This document shows positions 1-9,409 of a DNA stretch of 64,000 nt, in pieces. This stretch comes from Alphaproteobacteria bacterium. Lineage in GTDB: Bacteria; Pseudomonadota; Alphaproteobacteria; Micropepsales; Micropepsaceae. Within the stretch, counting starts at the first letter, position 1. Every line of letters starts with the position of its first letter. The stretch covers positions 45,941-109,940 of the forward strand of contig JAFBAL010000063.1 in assembly GCA_019247845.1 (NCBI GenBank), in the 5' to 3' direction. A program made the position numbers and the translations under genes. The notes under the pieces were generated by a model, which had not been told where the DNA came from, did no database searches, and saw nothing but the letters and a program-made list of their open reading frames with translations.

Positions 1-585
1 CTGGGCGGCGGGCCGGGCGCGCTGGTCCTGGGCGACAACCTGTTCTACGGCCACGGCATGACGGAGACCGTGCGCCGCGCGGCCATGCGCGAGAAGGGCG
101 CGACCATCTTCGCCTATCAGGTGGACGATGCGCGCAGCTATGGCGTGGTCGATTTCGACGGCGACGGCCGCGCGATCCATCTGGAAGAGAAGCCGAAGGA
201 TCCGCGCTCGAACTGGGCGGTGTGCGGGCTCTATTTCTACGACGAGCGGGTCTGCGACATCGCGGCCTCGGTCAAGCGCTCGGCGCGCGGCGAGCTCGAG
301 ATCACCTCCGTCAACCAGGCCTATCTGGAGCTGGGCGGCCTGTACGTCGAGAAGCTCGGGCGCGGCTTCGCCTGGCTCGACACCGGGACCTACGACAACA
401 TCGTCGAGGCCGGCAACCTGGTGCAGACGCTGGAGCGCCGCCAGGGCGCCAGCATCTGCTGTCCCGAAGAGATCGCGTTCCGCAACGGCTGGATCGATCA
501 CGCGCAATTGGCCGAGCTCGCCACGCCGCTGATCAACACGCCCTATGGCCGCTATCTCGACCTCTTGGCGCGCGAGAGCCGCTGA
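1..585 (+). CDS. rfbA: Glucose-1-phosphate thymidylyltransferase, 3' part
   Basis: Forms dTDP-glucose from dTTP and glucose-1-phosphate, the first step towards dTDP-rhamnose and related sugars in the cytoplasm. The reading frame is open from base 1, so the N-terminus with the nucleotide-binding GGxGTRL motif lies outside the window; 194 residues remain. Visible RmlA hallmarks are [10 protein letters not shown] near the left edge, [25 protein letters not shown] sequence, [14 protein letters not shown] and FAWLDTGT. The stop is 7 bases before the next gene, so it is probably co-transcribed with the sulfotransferase that follows. It opens the glycan cluster. Confidence 0.93.
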   Translation: MGGGPGALVLGDNLFYGHGMTETVRRAAMREKGATIFAYQVDDARSYGVVDFDGDGRAIHLEEKPKDPRSNWAVCGLYFYDERVCDIAASVKRSARGELEITSVNQAYLELGGLYVEKLGRGFAWLDTGTYDNIVEAGNLVQTLERRQGASICCPEEIAFRNGWIDHAQLAELATPLINTPYGRYLDLLARESR

Positions 586-592
586 AGCGACG

Positions 593-1522
593 ATGCGGCG
601 CGACGTCGTCTTCGTGCACATCCCCAAGACCGCCGGCTCCTCGCTTCGCGCGATGCTGGAGCGGGCGGCCCGGGACCACACGGTGCTGCGCGACTACGGC
701 AAGGCCAAGGAGACCACGCCGGAGCTTTACGACCTCGTCCATGCCAAGGGCGACGTCGCGGCATTCCGCGAGACCTTCGGCCGCAAGAAGGGCATCCTGC
801 TCAGCGGCCATTTCCCGGCGCGGCGCTATTGGGACTTCTTCAACGCGGAGTCCTTCGTGACCTTCCTGCGCGATCCCGTCGACCGCGTGGTCTCGGAATA
901 CAACCACTTCGTCAACCATCACGGCTGGACACGGGGCTTCGAGGCCTTCGTGACCGCGCCGCAATATCGCAACGCGATGACGCGGCACCTGGCGGGCGTC
1001 GATCTCGAAAGCTTCGGCTATATCGGGCTGATGGAAAGCTTCGAGAGCGACCTGCCTCGGCTCTGCGCCTATCTCGGTGCCGAGCTGCCGCTGCAGCGGC
1101 GCAATCGCGGCGACTACAGCGAGCTGCCCCTGCCGGACGGACACCGCGAGACCATCGCCGCGCTCAACGCCGACGACGCGGCGCTCTATGAGCGCGTCCG
1201 CGCCATGCCGCGCGGGCCGCGCGCGCCGGAGGCGGACGGCTATATCGGCCGGGTCGCGCTCACCGGCGGCGGCATCGCCAAGGGCTATCTGTGCCACCGG
1301 CAACGCGAGTTCATCGTCGAGATGGAGATCCTGGCCGACGGCCGCGTCGCGGGTTGCGTCAAGGCCGAGCGCTTCAACCGCGCCGCCAAGGCGCGTGGGC
1401 TTTCGCGCAGCGGCATGTGCGGGTTCTGGATTGACCTGGGCGACTATGCGCCTGCGGAAGAATACCGTTTCCGGGCGCGGGGCACCGAATACGAATTGCC
1501 CGGCTCCCCGCTCCTGCCGTAA
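593..1522 (+). CDS. Sulfotransferase family 2-like protein
   Basis: A 309-residue protein starting FVHIPKTAGSS within the first 15 residues; this is the 5'-phosphosulfate loop of PAPS-dependent carbohydrate sulfotransferases. A later TFLRDPVDRVVSEYNHF block is the 3'-phosphate loop (RDPxxRxxSxY) typical of the family. ATG 593 is chosen because the PAPS loop must lie near the N-terminus; an earlier in-frame ATG at 545 overlaps rfbA. By family it should transfer sulfate from PAPS to a sugar hydroxyl. Position between rfbA and other glycan genes suggests a surface-polysaccharide substrate, but the acceptor is unknown. The last 90 residues have no recognisable motif. Confidence 0.85.
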   Translation: MRRDVVFVHIPKTAGSSLRAMLERAARDHTVLRDYGKAKETTPELYDLVHAKGDVAAFRETFGRKKGILLSGHFPARRYWDFFNAESFVTFLRDPVDRVVSEYNHFVNHHGWTRGFEAFVTAPQYRNAMTRHLAGVDLESFGYIGLMESFESDLPRLCAYLGAELPLQRRNRGDYSELPLPDGHRETIAALNADDAALYERVRAMPRGPRAPEADGYIGRVALTGGGIAKGYLCHRQREFIVEMEILADGRVAGCVKAERFNRAAKARGLSRSGMCGFWIDLGDYAPAEEYRFRARGTEYELPGSPLLP

Positions 1523-1532
1523 AATCCGCGCC

Positions 1533-2408
1533 ATGGCGAAGATCATCAAGCACCCCGAGGTCGAGGACTATTTCGTCGAGCGCACGCTGGACGAGGTGAA
1601 AGCCGCGCCGCGCGGGCTGATCCCGGACTACGAGGCGAACCGGCTGATCGTGCTCAAGGACTATCGGTTGGCCGTAGATTTCGACGCTTTCGCGCAGATG
1701 AGCGCCAACACGAAGGACGCGCCGGCCGCGCTGCAGAAGCAGCTCAAGAAGCTGCAGGCGACGCATATCCTGCAGGCCTCGCCCACCTCGACCGAACCGC
1801 TCCACAAGGCGATCTTCGAGACCTTCTGCAACGGCGATCCGGCGCTGTTCCAGCGGGTGCAGACGGCGATGCGCGCCGCGCACGAGGCGGTGATGGGGCT
1901 GTTCCGCACCTGCTTTCCCGACTACGAGCACTTCCGCGTCGTGCCCAGCGTGCGGCTGACCCGCACGATGTTCGAGAACCTGCACTGGGACAACCACAAC
2001 ATCGACGACGACTTCCAGCAGGTGCGCATCTTCGTGAACCTGGACCAGCGGCCGCGCATCTGGAACGTGAGCCACAACTACGTGAACTTCGCGCGCACGG
2101 TCTATCGCGACCACGACCTCGCGCGCTTCGCGGGCCGCGATCCCAACGAGATGAACAACTATATCGTGGGCAGCATCCTGGGCGGCACCGCGGGCGCCTG
2201 CCGCGATACGCTGCCGCGCCACGTCGTCGCCTTCGAGCCGGGCGAGATCTGGTTCGGCGAGTCGCGCATGATCTCGCACCAGATCTATTACGGCGAGCGG
2301 GCGATGGTTTACATGTTCTTCGTCAAGCCCGAAGGCATGCTCGACCGCAAGCGGCGTTTCAACGCCCAGGTCGAGGCGCTGCACGCCTCGTTCGCGCCTG
2401 CCCGATAG
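1533..2408 (+). CDS. Putative 2OG/Fe(II)-type oxygenase
   Basis: 291 residues, no signal peptide. The C-terminal half has a possible facial triad: H151-x-D153 (LHWDNHN) and H249 followed by R256 (ISHQIYYGERAMVY), the spacing expected of an iron(II)/2-oxoglutarate dioxygenase double-stranded beta helix with the 2OG-binding Arg after the distal His. The motif FEPGEIWFGESRMISHQ resembles the strand before the distal His in such enzymes. The N-terminal 100 residues are not recognised. It begins 10 bases after the sulfotransferase and ends 1 base before the next ATG, so it belongs to the same operon and may hydroxylate the glycan or a precursor. Assignment rests on motif spacing only. Confidence 0.6.
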   Translation: MAKIIKHPEVEDYFVERTLDEVKAAPRGLIPDYEANRLIVLKDYRLAVDFDAFAQMSANTKDAPAALQKQLKKLQATHILQASPTSTEPLHKAIFETFCNGDPALFQRVQTAMRAAHEAVMGLFRTCFPDYEHFRVVPSVRLTRTMFENLHWDNHNIDDDFQQVRIFVNLDQRPRIWNVSHNYVNFARTVYRDHDLARFAGRDPNEMNNYIVGSILGGTAGACRDTLPRHVVAFEPGEIWFGESRMISHQIYYGERAMVYMFFVKPEGMLDRKRRFNAQVEALHASFAPAR

Positions 2409-2409
2409 G

Positions 2410-3726
2410 ATGGGCTCTGCGGTGTTTTCCGTCACCTTGCCCGCGCGCGAGATCGAGCATGACGGGGCGCGCCTGTCCCTGCCCTGCACGGTGCTGGCGG
2501 TCGAGGCGCCGGCCGGCGAGACCGTGCGCGAGCGCGTGATCCTGCGCCATCCCGAGCCGGCGCGGCTTTCGGCGCAATACGCCACCGGCGTCGAGCTGAG
2601 CCGCGATACGGGCGGCGCGCTGGCGGCCGCGGACTACGAGATCAACGAGAACTGCGGGCATATCCGCGCAGCCGCCGGATTGGACGGCGTCACCGTCGAG
2701 GCGCAATACACCGCGCATCCGCATCGCTACGACCTGGTCGGCTTCGACCTCAGGCGCGCGATTCTGGTCCGGCTGGCCGGAACCGCGCGGATCGTGGATC
2801 CCGAAGAGTATCGTCCCAAGGCCCCACGCGACGTCGTGCCGGTCCACGGTCTCTATGTCTGGAAGGACGGCGTCGAGGTCATCGACCTGTCGGGCTGGAA
2901 CGGTTTCGCGCGCCGCGGCGAAGAGGGGCAGTTCCAAAGCCAGAGGCAGGCCTTCCAGGCCGCGCTCGCGCCCGCGCTGGAGACCGCACGGCGCCGCAAG
3001 ACGATCCGGATCGCCGGCTACGGCGACAGCATCACCACGATGGGACAGCGCGTGGCAGGCATGCACGCCTTCCCCAACGGTCCCGTCCGCGACAAGACGA
3101 GCTATTTCTCGCGCTATCCGAAGGACACGGTGGCGAGGTTGCCGCGGGCCAAGTCGGACGACGGCGTGCGGCACACGCGGATCGGCTGGTGCTGGTCGCT
3201 GGTGCGGGCCTTCGAGCAGAACGGCATCGCGGCCGAATACCGCAACTGGGGCATCCCCGGCACCGCGGCCGATGCGGGCTCGAAGCTCGACGACAACAAG
3301 GTCGAAAGCCATGGCGGCGGGCATCCCGCCCGGCTCGAGCCGCTCCTCGCCGACAATTGCGACATCGTCGTGCTCGCCTTCGGGACCAACGAGATCGGCG
3401 AGACGGGCACCGAGGAGCGCATCCAGGGCATCGTCGAGCGCATCCACGGCTCCGGCGCGCGCTGCATCGTTCTCGGCGCGCCGCCGCTCAATCCCTACAC
3501 CGCGGTGCGCAGCTACGACGCGTGGCGTGAGACCAACGCCGCGATCGCGCGCGCGGCAGAGGCCACCGGCGCCGCCTACCTGCCGCTCGAGAACCTGTTC
3601 GCGCTGGGCAACGAAGGCGCGGTCGGACTGTCGCGGCGGTCCTATGCGGCGGGCAGTCTGATCAATCATCCCGGCATATCGGAGCTCCAGGCCATCGGCG
3701 GGTTCCTCGCCGCCATGACGCTCTAG
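2410..3726 (+). CDS. SGNH/GDSL hydrolase domain protein
   Basis: 438 residues in two parts: an N-terminal beta-rich region (about 1-190) and a C-terminal SGNH hydrolase fold (about 195-438). Block I is AGYGDSITT with nucleophile Ser207, the block II Gly lies in WGIPGTAAD, block III is AFGTNE with Asn326, and the catalytic His is probably His420 in INHPG. The Asp normally three residues before that His is not seen. No signal peptide or membrane segment, so it appears cytoplasmic. Such enzymes remove or transfer acyl groups on sugars. ATG 2410 follows the upstream stop directly. The 3' end overlaps the convergent sulfotransferase by 4 bases. Confidence 0.8.
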   Translation: MGSAVFSVTLPAREIEHDGARLSLPCTVLAVEAPAGETVRERVILRHPEPARLSAQYATGVELSRDTGGALAAADYEINENCGHIRAAAGLDGVTVEAQYTAHPHRYDLVGFDLRRAILVRLAGTARIVDPEEYRPKAPRDVVPVHGLYVWKDGVEVIDLSGWNGFARRGEEGQFQSQRQAFQAALAPALETARRRKTIRIAGYGDSITTMGQRVAGMHAFPNGPVRDKTSYFSRYPKDTVARLPRAKSDDGVRHTRIGWCWSLVRAFEQNGIAAEYRNWGIPGTAADAGSKLDDNKVESHGGGHPARLEPLLADNCDIVVLAFGTNEIGETGTEERIQGIVERIHGSGARCIVLGAPPLNPYTAVRSYDAWRETNAAIARAAEATGAAYLPLENLFALGNEGAVGLSRRSYAAGSLINHPGISELQAIGGFLAAMTL

Positions 3727-4622
3727 GCCCGGCTCTCCGCCTGGCGCCGCTGCCAGCGCTGCAGGTCCTTGCGGACGAAACGGTTGTCCCAGTTCTCCGC
3801 CGACACCAGCTCGTCGTCGGTGACGTTGTGTCCCGACAGCCCGTTCAGCGCGCTCACGATGGACACCATGTCCTCGAAATGCGCGGTGGGAACGCCGCGT
3901 ATCACGCTTGCGGGCCAGGCGATGAACGGCGTGTTCCGCCGCACCACCCGATCGAAGGCCGAGACCAGGGCCTCCGGCAGGATCGCGCTCTTCGTCACGT
4001 CGCGCGGCTGGTAGACCTCGAGCTCGCCCTTGGGCTTCTTCACGCCCGGAGCCCGGATCGCGGCGACGCTTTCGAGGACGGCGTCGAACCGCGCCTCGTC
4101 GAACGGCCGCCCGATGCGCTCGAACAGCTTGCGCAGATGGGGCGCGGGATCGGCGGTGAACGCCGTGTATTCGAGAGGCATCGCGTCCTTGGGCGCGGCA
4201 TCGAGCCATTTCTTCAGGAACGCGATCGTCTTGCTCGCATGCAAGGCGGTCCACCATTCCAGGAACGCCGCGTCGTTCTTCTGGAAGCCGGCGATGCTGC
4301 GCTCGCTGGTCCAGTCCATGTAGGACAGAAGCTGGCTCGCGGGCTCGCGGTATTGCACGACGTACAGCGCCTCCTTGAGCGTCTTGGGCACCGCAAGCTC
4401 CGGATCGTGGCTCTTCTGCAGGGTCAGGCGGCCGGCGCTGTTCGCGCACGGCGCGCGCATGCAGCACCCGCCGCCGTCCAGAGCTTCGCAATAATAGAGC
4501 TCGTTCCCGAAATAGGTGCTCAGGATGTTCTGGAAATAGTGATGGCCCGAGCGCGGGATGGTCACGCAGAAAATGTGGTTGAACGGGCGCCTGGCATCGC
4601 CCTTCGCAGTCTTCTTACTCAT
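3723..4622 (-). CDS. Sulfotransferase domain protein
   Basis: 299 residues. The N-terminus carries CVTIPRSGHHYFQNIL, a PAPS 5'-phosphosulfate loop with PRSG in place of PKTA/PRTG, and YVVQYREPASQLLSYMDW fits the 3'-phosphate loop. It is a different lineage from the sulfotransferase at 593 (different loops and little other resemblance), so this locus has two. A Cys-rich patch (GGGCCMRAPC, about residues 50-60) is unusual for the family and could bind a metal or form disulfides. It lies 3 bases downstream of the GSCFA-TPR gene on the same strand, which suggests coupled translation. Confidence 0.82.
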   Translation of the reverse strand: MSKKTAKGDARRPFNHIFCVTIPRSGHHYFQNILSTYFGNELYYCEALDGGGCCMRAPCANSAGRLTLQKSHDPELAVPKTLKEALYVVQYREPASQLLSYMDWTSERSIAGFQKNDAAFLEWWTALHASKTIAFLKKWLDAAPKDAMPLEYTAFTADPAPHLRKLFERIGRPFDEARFDAVLESVAAIRAPGVKKPKGELEVYQPRDVTKSAILPEALVSAFDRVVRRNTPFIAWPASVIRGVPTAHFEDMVSIVSALNGLSGHNVTDDELVSAENWDNRFVRKDLQRWQRRQAESRA

Positions 4623-4625
4623 TAC

Positions 4626-6179
4626 TCACGCTGCCTCGATGTAGTTCCGGATCGTCGGATGCGCCTTTTCCTCGCCCTTCAATATCCTCAGCGTCTCGTA
4701 GAAATCGGCGTCGAGGCCGAGCGCACCCGCGGCCTGCACGTATTCGCTCCAGATATCTTCCCGTTCGGGCGCGCTGAGCACGGCGCTGCGCAGGCTCCGC
4801 ACCGCCTCGCGCGGTTTCTCGCGCCGCGCCAGGGTCTTCGACAAGGCCCAATGGACCGCCGCGCGCGTCGGCTGCAGCAGCGCCGCTTCCCGCAAAAAGG
4901 TTTCCGACTGCTCGAAATTCTCCAACGCGTAATGCGTGCGGCCCAGCTCGAAAGCGCTGCCGTAGCGCGCGCCGCCCAGCCGCTGCGCCGTCGCGAGCTC
5001 CACCAGCGCGTCGTTGAACAGCCTGCGTTTGACCAGGAACTCGCCGAAGCGCAGCCGCACCAGCATCTCGCCCGGCGCGGTGGATTTCGCCTGCTGGAAC
5101 AGCGCCATCGCCTTGTCGAACTCGCGCGCCTGCCAATGCGCCTTGGCACGGCCGCACAGCTCCAGCGCGTCCTCGCGCGCCGCTTCGGCGGTCTTGCCGT
5201 CGGCCTGGGACGCGACCGCCTCCGTATAGACCTCCATCATGCGCCGCACGTTCAGGCGGACGATCTCGTCGCTGACATGGGCGCAGTCGTCGCGCCACGC
5301 GACCGGGCGCTCCGACAGCGTGACGCTCTCATAGGTCGGCAGGTAGTCGACCTGGGGGTGCTTGCGCCAGATGTGCTCCGCGGCCGCGCGCTGCACCGAC
5401 TTCGAATAGCAGTTGGCGACGAAGACGTCGGATTCGGTAAACGTGGATCCCATGGCGACCGGCGAGACCGTGAGCAGGAAGCGGTAGTCCTTGCGTCCGT
5501 ATTTGTCGAGCAAGCCCAGGATCCTTTCCAGCGCCCCCACGATGTCGTCGTATTCGAGCACGTGAAGCTCGAAGCGCCCGGGATGGAGCTCGGCGCTGGT
5601 GCGCATCGGCGGCGAGTTCAGGTAGATGCCCAGCGCCTTGTCGAACCAGGCCTCGGCCAAGCCCAGCGTCATGATCACGATGCTGGCATCCTTGATCATG
5701 CGCACATAGGTGCCGACCGCGTGGCGCAGGGCCAGCGCCTTGTCCAGCGGCATCGGGCGGAAGCCGGGGGCGAGCTGCAGGTCGATGTAGCGGTCCGCCT
5801 TGACCTGGACGATGCCGCCGTCCGGAAATCCGGCTTCAGGGTCGAGCGCCCAGCGGATCTCGTTCTCCACGGAATGGGCGACGAACTTGTTCATCACCGT
5901 CGATTCGATGATGACGTCGTGGTCGGCGCAGATCTTCTCGAACTGGTCGGCGGCGACGTTGTAGCCCTCGGCGATCAGCTGCTTCTCGATGTTGCGCGCG
6001 AAGCAGGAGCCGATGGTGAACAAGAGGTCGTCGCGCGAGATCTTGAAGTTCGGCCGCAGCAAAGGCTTGCAGAACGGGGTCAGCCGCGCGTCCTGCTCGT
6101 CCTTGTCGCGCGGCCAGGCGCGCGCCTTGCCCGCGTTGCCGCGGGTCGCAGCCGAATAGCTGTAGCGTTCAAGGGGCAT
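4626..6179 (-). CDS. GSCFA domain protein with C-terminal TPR repeats
   Basis: 517 residues. The GSCFA family name motif appears literally at residues 57-61 (FTIGSCFARNIE), and the domain runs to about residue 310 with VSPVAMGSTFTESDVFVANCYSKS and a late RDDCAHVSDE block. GSCFA proteins resemble SGNH hydrolases and are often found in polysaccharide loci; their reaction is not settled. Residues about 330-500 form TPR-like helical pairs (for example FDKAMALFQQAKSTAPGEM, FEQSETFLREAALLQPTRA), a probable protein-binding scaffold. No signal peptide. The gene is divergent from the glycosyltransferase at 6288 across a 108-base intergenic region that must hold both promoters. Confidence 0.85.
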   Translation of the reverse strand: MPLERYSYSAATRGNAGKARAWPRDKDEQDARLTPFCKPLLRPNFKISRDDLLFTIGSCFARNIEKQLIAEGYNVAADQFEKICADHDVIIESTVMNKFVAHSVENEIRWALDPEAGFPDGGIVQVKADRYIDLQLAPGFRPMPLDKALALRHAVGTYVRMIKDASIVIMTLGLAEAWFDKALGIYLNSPPMRTSAELHPGRFELHVLEYDDIVGALERILGLLDKYGRKDYRFLLTVSPVAMGSTFTESDVFVANCYSKSVQRAAAEHIWRKHPQVDYLPTYESVTLSERPVAWRDDCAHVSDEIVRLNVRRMMEVYTEAVASQADGKTAEAAREDALELCGRAKAHWQAREFDKAMALFQQAKSTAPGEMLVRLRFGEFLVKRRLFNDALVELATAQRLGGARYGSAFELGRTHYALENFEQSETFLREAALLQPTRAAVHWALSKTLARREKPREAVRSLRSAVLSAPEREDIWSEYVQAAGALGLDADFYETLRILKGEEKAHPTIRNYIEAA

Positions 6180-6287
6180 CGGCCGGTTCCAGACTCTGCG
6201 GTTGCATCATCCCCGAAAACGCCGTCATGGTGAAGACAGCCGCGGGGTCGCAGTTGTGCGCCCGCGCGGGAATGCTAACCTTTCCCC

Positions 6288-8351
6288 ATGTCCCCATCCG
6301 GCGAAACCGACGAGCGAACCAGGCGCCTTGCCGCGCTGCTGGCGGCCCATGAGCGCGCCCGGACGGCGCGGCTGGACGAGGCGCTGCAGGCGGCCGCCCT
6401 GCTCGGCGCGCGCAAGCGGCCTTTGAGCCGGCTGAGCCGGCGGCTGCTGGAGCTGGCGCCGCTGGTCACCGGCGGCATCTATACGGGCGCGCTCAGGCCG
6501 CGGCCCAAGGAGAAAGCGTCGCGCCACCTGCGCGCCTTGCTGCATGCGGGCTTCCGCCGCGCCGCCGACATCACGCCGCTGTTCGACCCGCGCTGGTACG
6601 TGCAGCGCTATCCCGACATCCGCGAGGCGCGCGTCAACCCGGCGCTGCACTACGTCCAGAACGGTCATCTGGAGCAGCGCGACCCGTCTGCGCTGTTCGC
6701 GGGCGCCTGGTATGCGCAGCGCAATCCGGAGCTCGTGGAATCGGGGCTCAATCCCATCGCGCATTACCGGATGCTCGGCGCGGTGGCGGGCCTCGACCCG
6801 CATCCCGTCTTCGACACGCGCTGGTATGTCGAGCGTTACGGGGCACAGATCCCCGCACGGCTCTCGCCGCTGGAGCACTTCCTTCTCGACGGCTGGCGGC
6901 GAGGCAACGATCCGGGCCCGTGGTTCGAGACAAGCTGGTACCTCGAGCGCCATGCGGCCCAGGGCCTCGCCGATCCCAACCCCGTCATCGACTATTTCCT
7001 GCGCGGCGCGGACCAGGGCCGCGATCCGTCGCCGCGCTTCGACACCGATTGGTACAAGGAGGAGTATCCCGACGTCGCCGATGCCGGGATGAACCCGCTG
7101 TTCCACTTCCTGGCGCACGGCATGGCGGAGGACCGCAGGCCAACGCCCAAGCGCTCGCTCAAGGTTCTCGCGGCGCAGCTCGGCGAGCGGCAGGCGGGCA
7201 CCGCGGAGCGGCTGTCCGGGGCGCCCATGACCGGCATCGCCGCCGCGTCGACCGCGATCGCGGCCCCTCATGCCGCGGTCGCCGCCCTGCCGCAGCTCGC
7301 GGCGACGAACCTGCTGGTGGTGACGGATACCGTGACGGCCACCCAGCACATCAGCTTCGTCCAGGCGCTCTCGCCGCTGGTGGCGCGCGGCGCGATGAGC
7401 GTCAAGCTGGAGGGCGACAACGCGAACTGGAACGCGCTCGACGTGGCCGAGCTGCTCGACGTCGCGCGGCCCGACATGCTGGTGCTGTCGCGCTATACCT
7501 CGGCGCGCGCCAAGCTGTTCATCGAGCGAGCGCGCGCGCTGGGCATTCCCACGATCTTCCATATCGACGACGACCTGCTCGACGTGCCGGAGAGCTTGGG
7601 AAAGGGCAAGGCGAACCACTACCGCGATCCCGAGCGGCTGCGCGCGCTGCGCGAGGGCATGAACGGCTGCGACCTGATCTATGCCTCGACCGCGCCTTTG
7701 GCCGCGCGGCTGAAAGGCCACGGCCTCACCGCGCCGATCGTGCATGGCGACATCTATTGCTCGATCGATCCCGATGCGATCCCCGGCGCCTATCCGTCGA
7801 CCGGCCCGATCGTCGGCTATATGGGCACCAGCGGGCACGCGGCGGATCTGGGCTTGATCGCGCCCGCGATCGAGAGCCTGATGGACGCGCTGCCCACGCT
7901 CGGCTTCGAGACCTTCGGCACGATCAAGCCGCTGCCCGAGCTTGCGCGCTTCGGCGCGCGCGTGATGCATCACGGCCCGGTGCCGAACTATCCCGGCTTC
8001 ATCGAGAAGCTCGACACGCTGGGCTGGTGGGTCGGGCTGGCGCCGCTCGAGGACAACGCGTTCAACCGCTGCAAGGCCGACACCAAATGGGTCGAGTACA
8101 GCCATGCCGGTATGGCGGTGGTGGCGCAAGACCTGCCCGTCTATGCCCGCGCCTGCGAAGGCGGCACCGGCATCCTGGCGAACGACGCCGCGGATTGGCG
8201 AAGCGCCATCTGGCACCTGCTGCGCAGCGCGCAAGCGCGCGAGGCGCAGGTTAAGGCGGCGCGCGAGAAGCTGCGCACGACCTATTCCCACGCGGCATTG
8301 TGCAGGCAGGTACAGGACGTCTTCGAGCAGGCGCGGGCGATAGCGGCATGA
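6288..8351 (+). CDS. Glycosyltransferase with five WY repeats
   Basis: 687 residues. After a helical N-terminus come five repeats of the form FDxxWYxxxYPDv...NPlxHYlxxGxxxxRdPsP; the WY pairs fall at residues 103, 141, 179, 217 and 255, an exact 38-residue period. From about residue 305 to the end is a GT-B-like glycosyltransferase domain: FHIDDDLLDVPE, GYMGTSGHAADL, and a nucleotide-sugar-site-like CKADTKWVEYSHAGMAVVAQDLPVY. No signal peptide or membrane segment, so it probably acts at the inner membrane face. The 3' end overlaps the epimerase gene by 4 bases (ATGA). Acceptor and donor cannot be read from sequence. Confidence 0.85.
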   Translation: MSPSGETDERTRRLAALLAAHERARTARLDEALQAAALLGARKRPLSRLSRRLLELAPLVTGGIYTGALRPRPKEKASRHLRALLHAGFRRAADITPLFDPRWYVQRYPDIREARVNPALHYVQNGHLEQRDPSALFAGAWYAQRNPELVESGLNPIAHYRMLGAVAGLDPHPVFDTRWYVERYGAQIPARLSPLEHFLLDGWRRGNDPGPWFETSWYLERHAAQGLADPNPVIDYFLRGADQGRDPSPRFDTDWYKEEYPDVADAGMNPLFHFLAHGMAEDRRPTPKRSLKVLAAQLGERQAGTAERLSGAPMTGIAAASTAIAAPHAAVAALPQLAATNLLVVTDTVTATQHISFVQALSPLVARGAMSVKLEGDNANWNALDVAELLDVARPDMLVLSRYTSARAKLFIERARALGIPTIFHIDDDLLDVPESLGKGKANHYRDPERLRALREGMNGCDLIYASTAPLAARLKGHGLTAPIVHGDIYCSIDPDAIPGAYPSTGPIVGYMGTSGHAADLGLIAPAIESLMDALPTLGFETFGTIKPLPELARFGARVMHHGPVPNYPGFIEKLDTLGWWVGLAPLEDNAFNRCKADTKWVEYSHAGMAVVAQDLPVYARACEGGTGILANDAADWRSAIWHLLRSAQAREAQVKAAREKLRTTYSHAALCRQVQDVFEQARAIAA

Positions 8352-9394
8352 GCATGCGCGTCTTCATCACCGGCGGCGCCGGCTTCATCGGATCGGCGCT
8401 GACGCGCATCCTCGGCGCCAACGGCGCGGAAGTCGCGATCTTCGACAATTTCCTGGAGCAGGTGCACGGGCCCGCGCCCGGCATCGCGCTTCCCGCCGAG
8501 ATCGTGCGCGGCGACGTGCGCGACGCCGAGCTTCTGTCGGCCACGCTGGCCCGTTTCAAGCCCGACGTGATCGTGCATCTGGCGGCCGAGACCGGCACCG
8601 GACAGTCCGCCGACGAGCCCGCCCGTTACACCTCGGTGAACGTGGTCGGCACCGCGAACCTGCTCGAAGCCGCGCGCCGCGTGCCGCCGAAGCGCATCGT
8701 GCTGGCCGGCACGCGCGCGGTCTATGGCGAAGGCGCCTATCTCGACAGGACGGGACGCAGGACGGTACCCGAGCCGCGCCGCAACGAGGACATGGTCGCC
8801 GGTCGCTTCGGCGTCTATGACGACGGCGTCGAGCTCTCTCCCGCGCCCACGCCGGAAGACAGCCGGCCGAGGCCGAGCTCGGTCTACGGCTCCAGCAAGC
8901 TGATGCAGGAATACCTGCTGCAGCAGACCCAGCCCGCCTTCCCGCATGTGATACTGCGCCTGCAGAACGTCTACGGTCCGGGACAGTCGCTGAAGAACCC
9001 TTATACCGGCGTGCTGTCGATCTTCTGCCAGCAGGCGCAGAACGGGCAGCGGCTGAACATCTACGAGGACGGCGAGATCACGCGCGACTTCGTCTTCGTC
9101 GACGACGTCGCGCGCGCCTTCGCGCTGGCCTGCACCGAGGAGCGCGCACTCGGCCGGACCATCAACATCGGCACCGGGCGGCCGCTCTCGATCCGCCACG
9201 CAGCCGAGACGATCCTGGACAAGCTCGGGCTGGCGCGCGACCGCTACGACGTCAGCGGCATGTTCCGCGCGGGCGACGTGCGCTATGCGGTGGCCGAGGT
9301 GACGAAGGCGCGCGAGCTTCTGGGCTGGTCGCCGAACGTCGCGTTCGAGGCCGGCATCGCGGTGCTGGTCAAATGGGCTCAAACCGGCGGCTGA
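8348..9394 (+). CDS. NAD-dependent epimerase/dehydratase
   Basis: 348-residue extended short-chain dehydrogenase. The dinucleotide-binding motif GGAGFIGS is at residues 8-15, and the catalytic YxxxK is in SSVYGSSKLMQEYLL. Further family blocks are RLQNVYGPGQS, TRDFVFVDDVARAF and INIGTGRPLSI. It belongs to the group of UDP-glucose 4-epimerases and dTDP-glucose 4,6-dehydratases; which of these is not decidable by eye, though rfbA in the same locus makes a dTDP-sugar plausible. ATG 8348 overlaps the stop of the glycosyltransferase (ATGA), giving translational coupling; an earlier in-frame ATG would lie deep inside that gene. Confidence 0.88.
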   Translation: MSMRVFITGGAGFIGSALTRILGANGAEVAIFDNFLEQVHGPAPGIALPAEIVRGDVRDAELLSATLARFKPDVIVHLAAETGTGQSADEPARYTSVNVVGTANLLEAARRVPPKRIVLAGTRAVYGEGAYLDRTGRRTVPEPRRNEDMVAGRFGVYDDGVELSPAPTPEDSRPRPSSVYGSSKLMQEYLLQQTQPAFPHVILRLQNVYGPGQSLKNPYTGVLSIFCQQAQNGQRLNIYEDGEITRDFVFVDDVARAFALACTEERALGRTINIGTGRPLSIRHAAETILDKLGLARDRYDVSGMFRAGDVRYAVAEVTKARELLGWSPNVAFEAGIAVLVKWAQTGG

Positions 9395-9409
9395 TGCCGG
9401 CCGACGAGC

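Noticed and set aside
2359..4491. Very long open frame on the minus strand
   Set aside because: Antisense to the SGNH hydrolase and in another frame of the sulfotransferase; Arg/Ala/Pro-rich composition typical of GC-rich shadow frames, no family motif.
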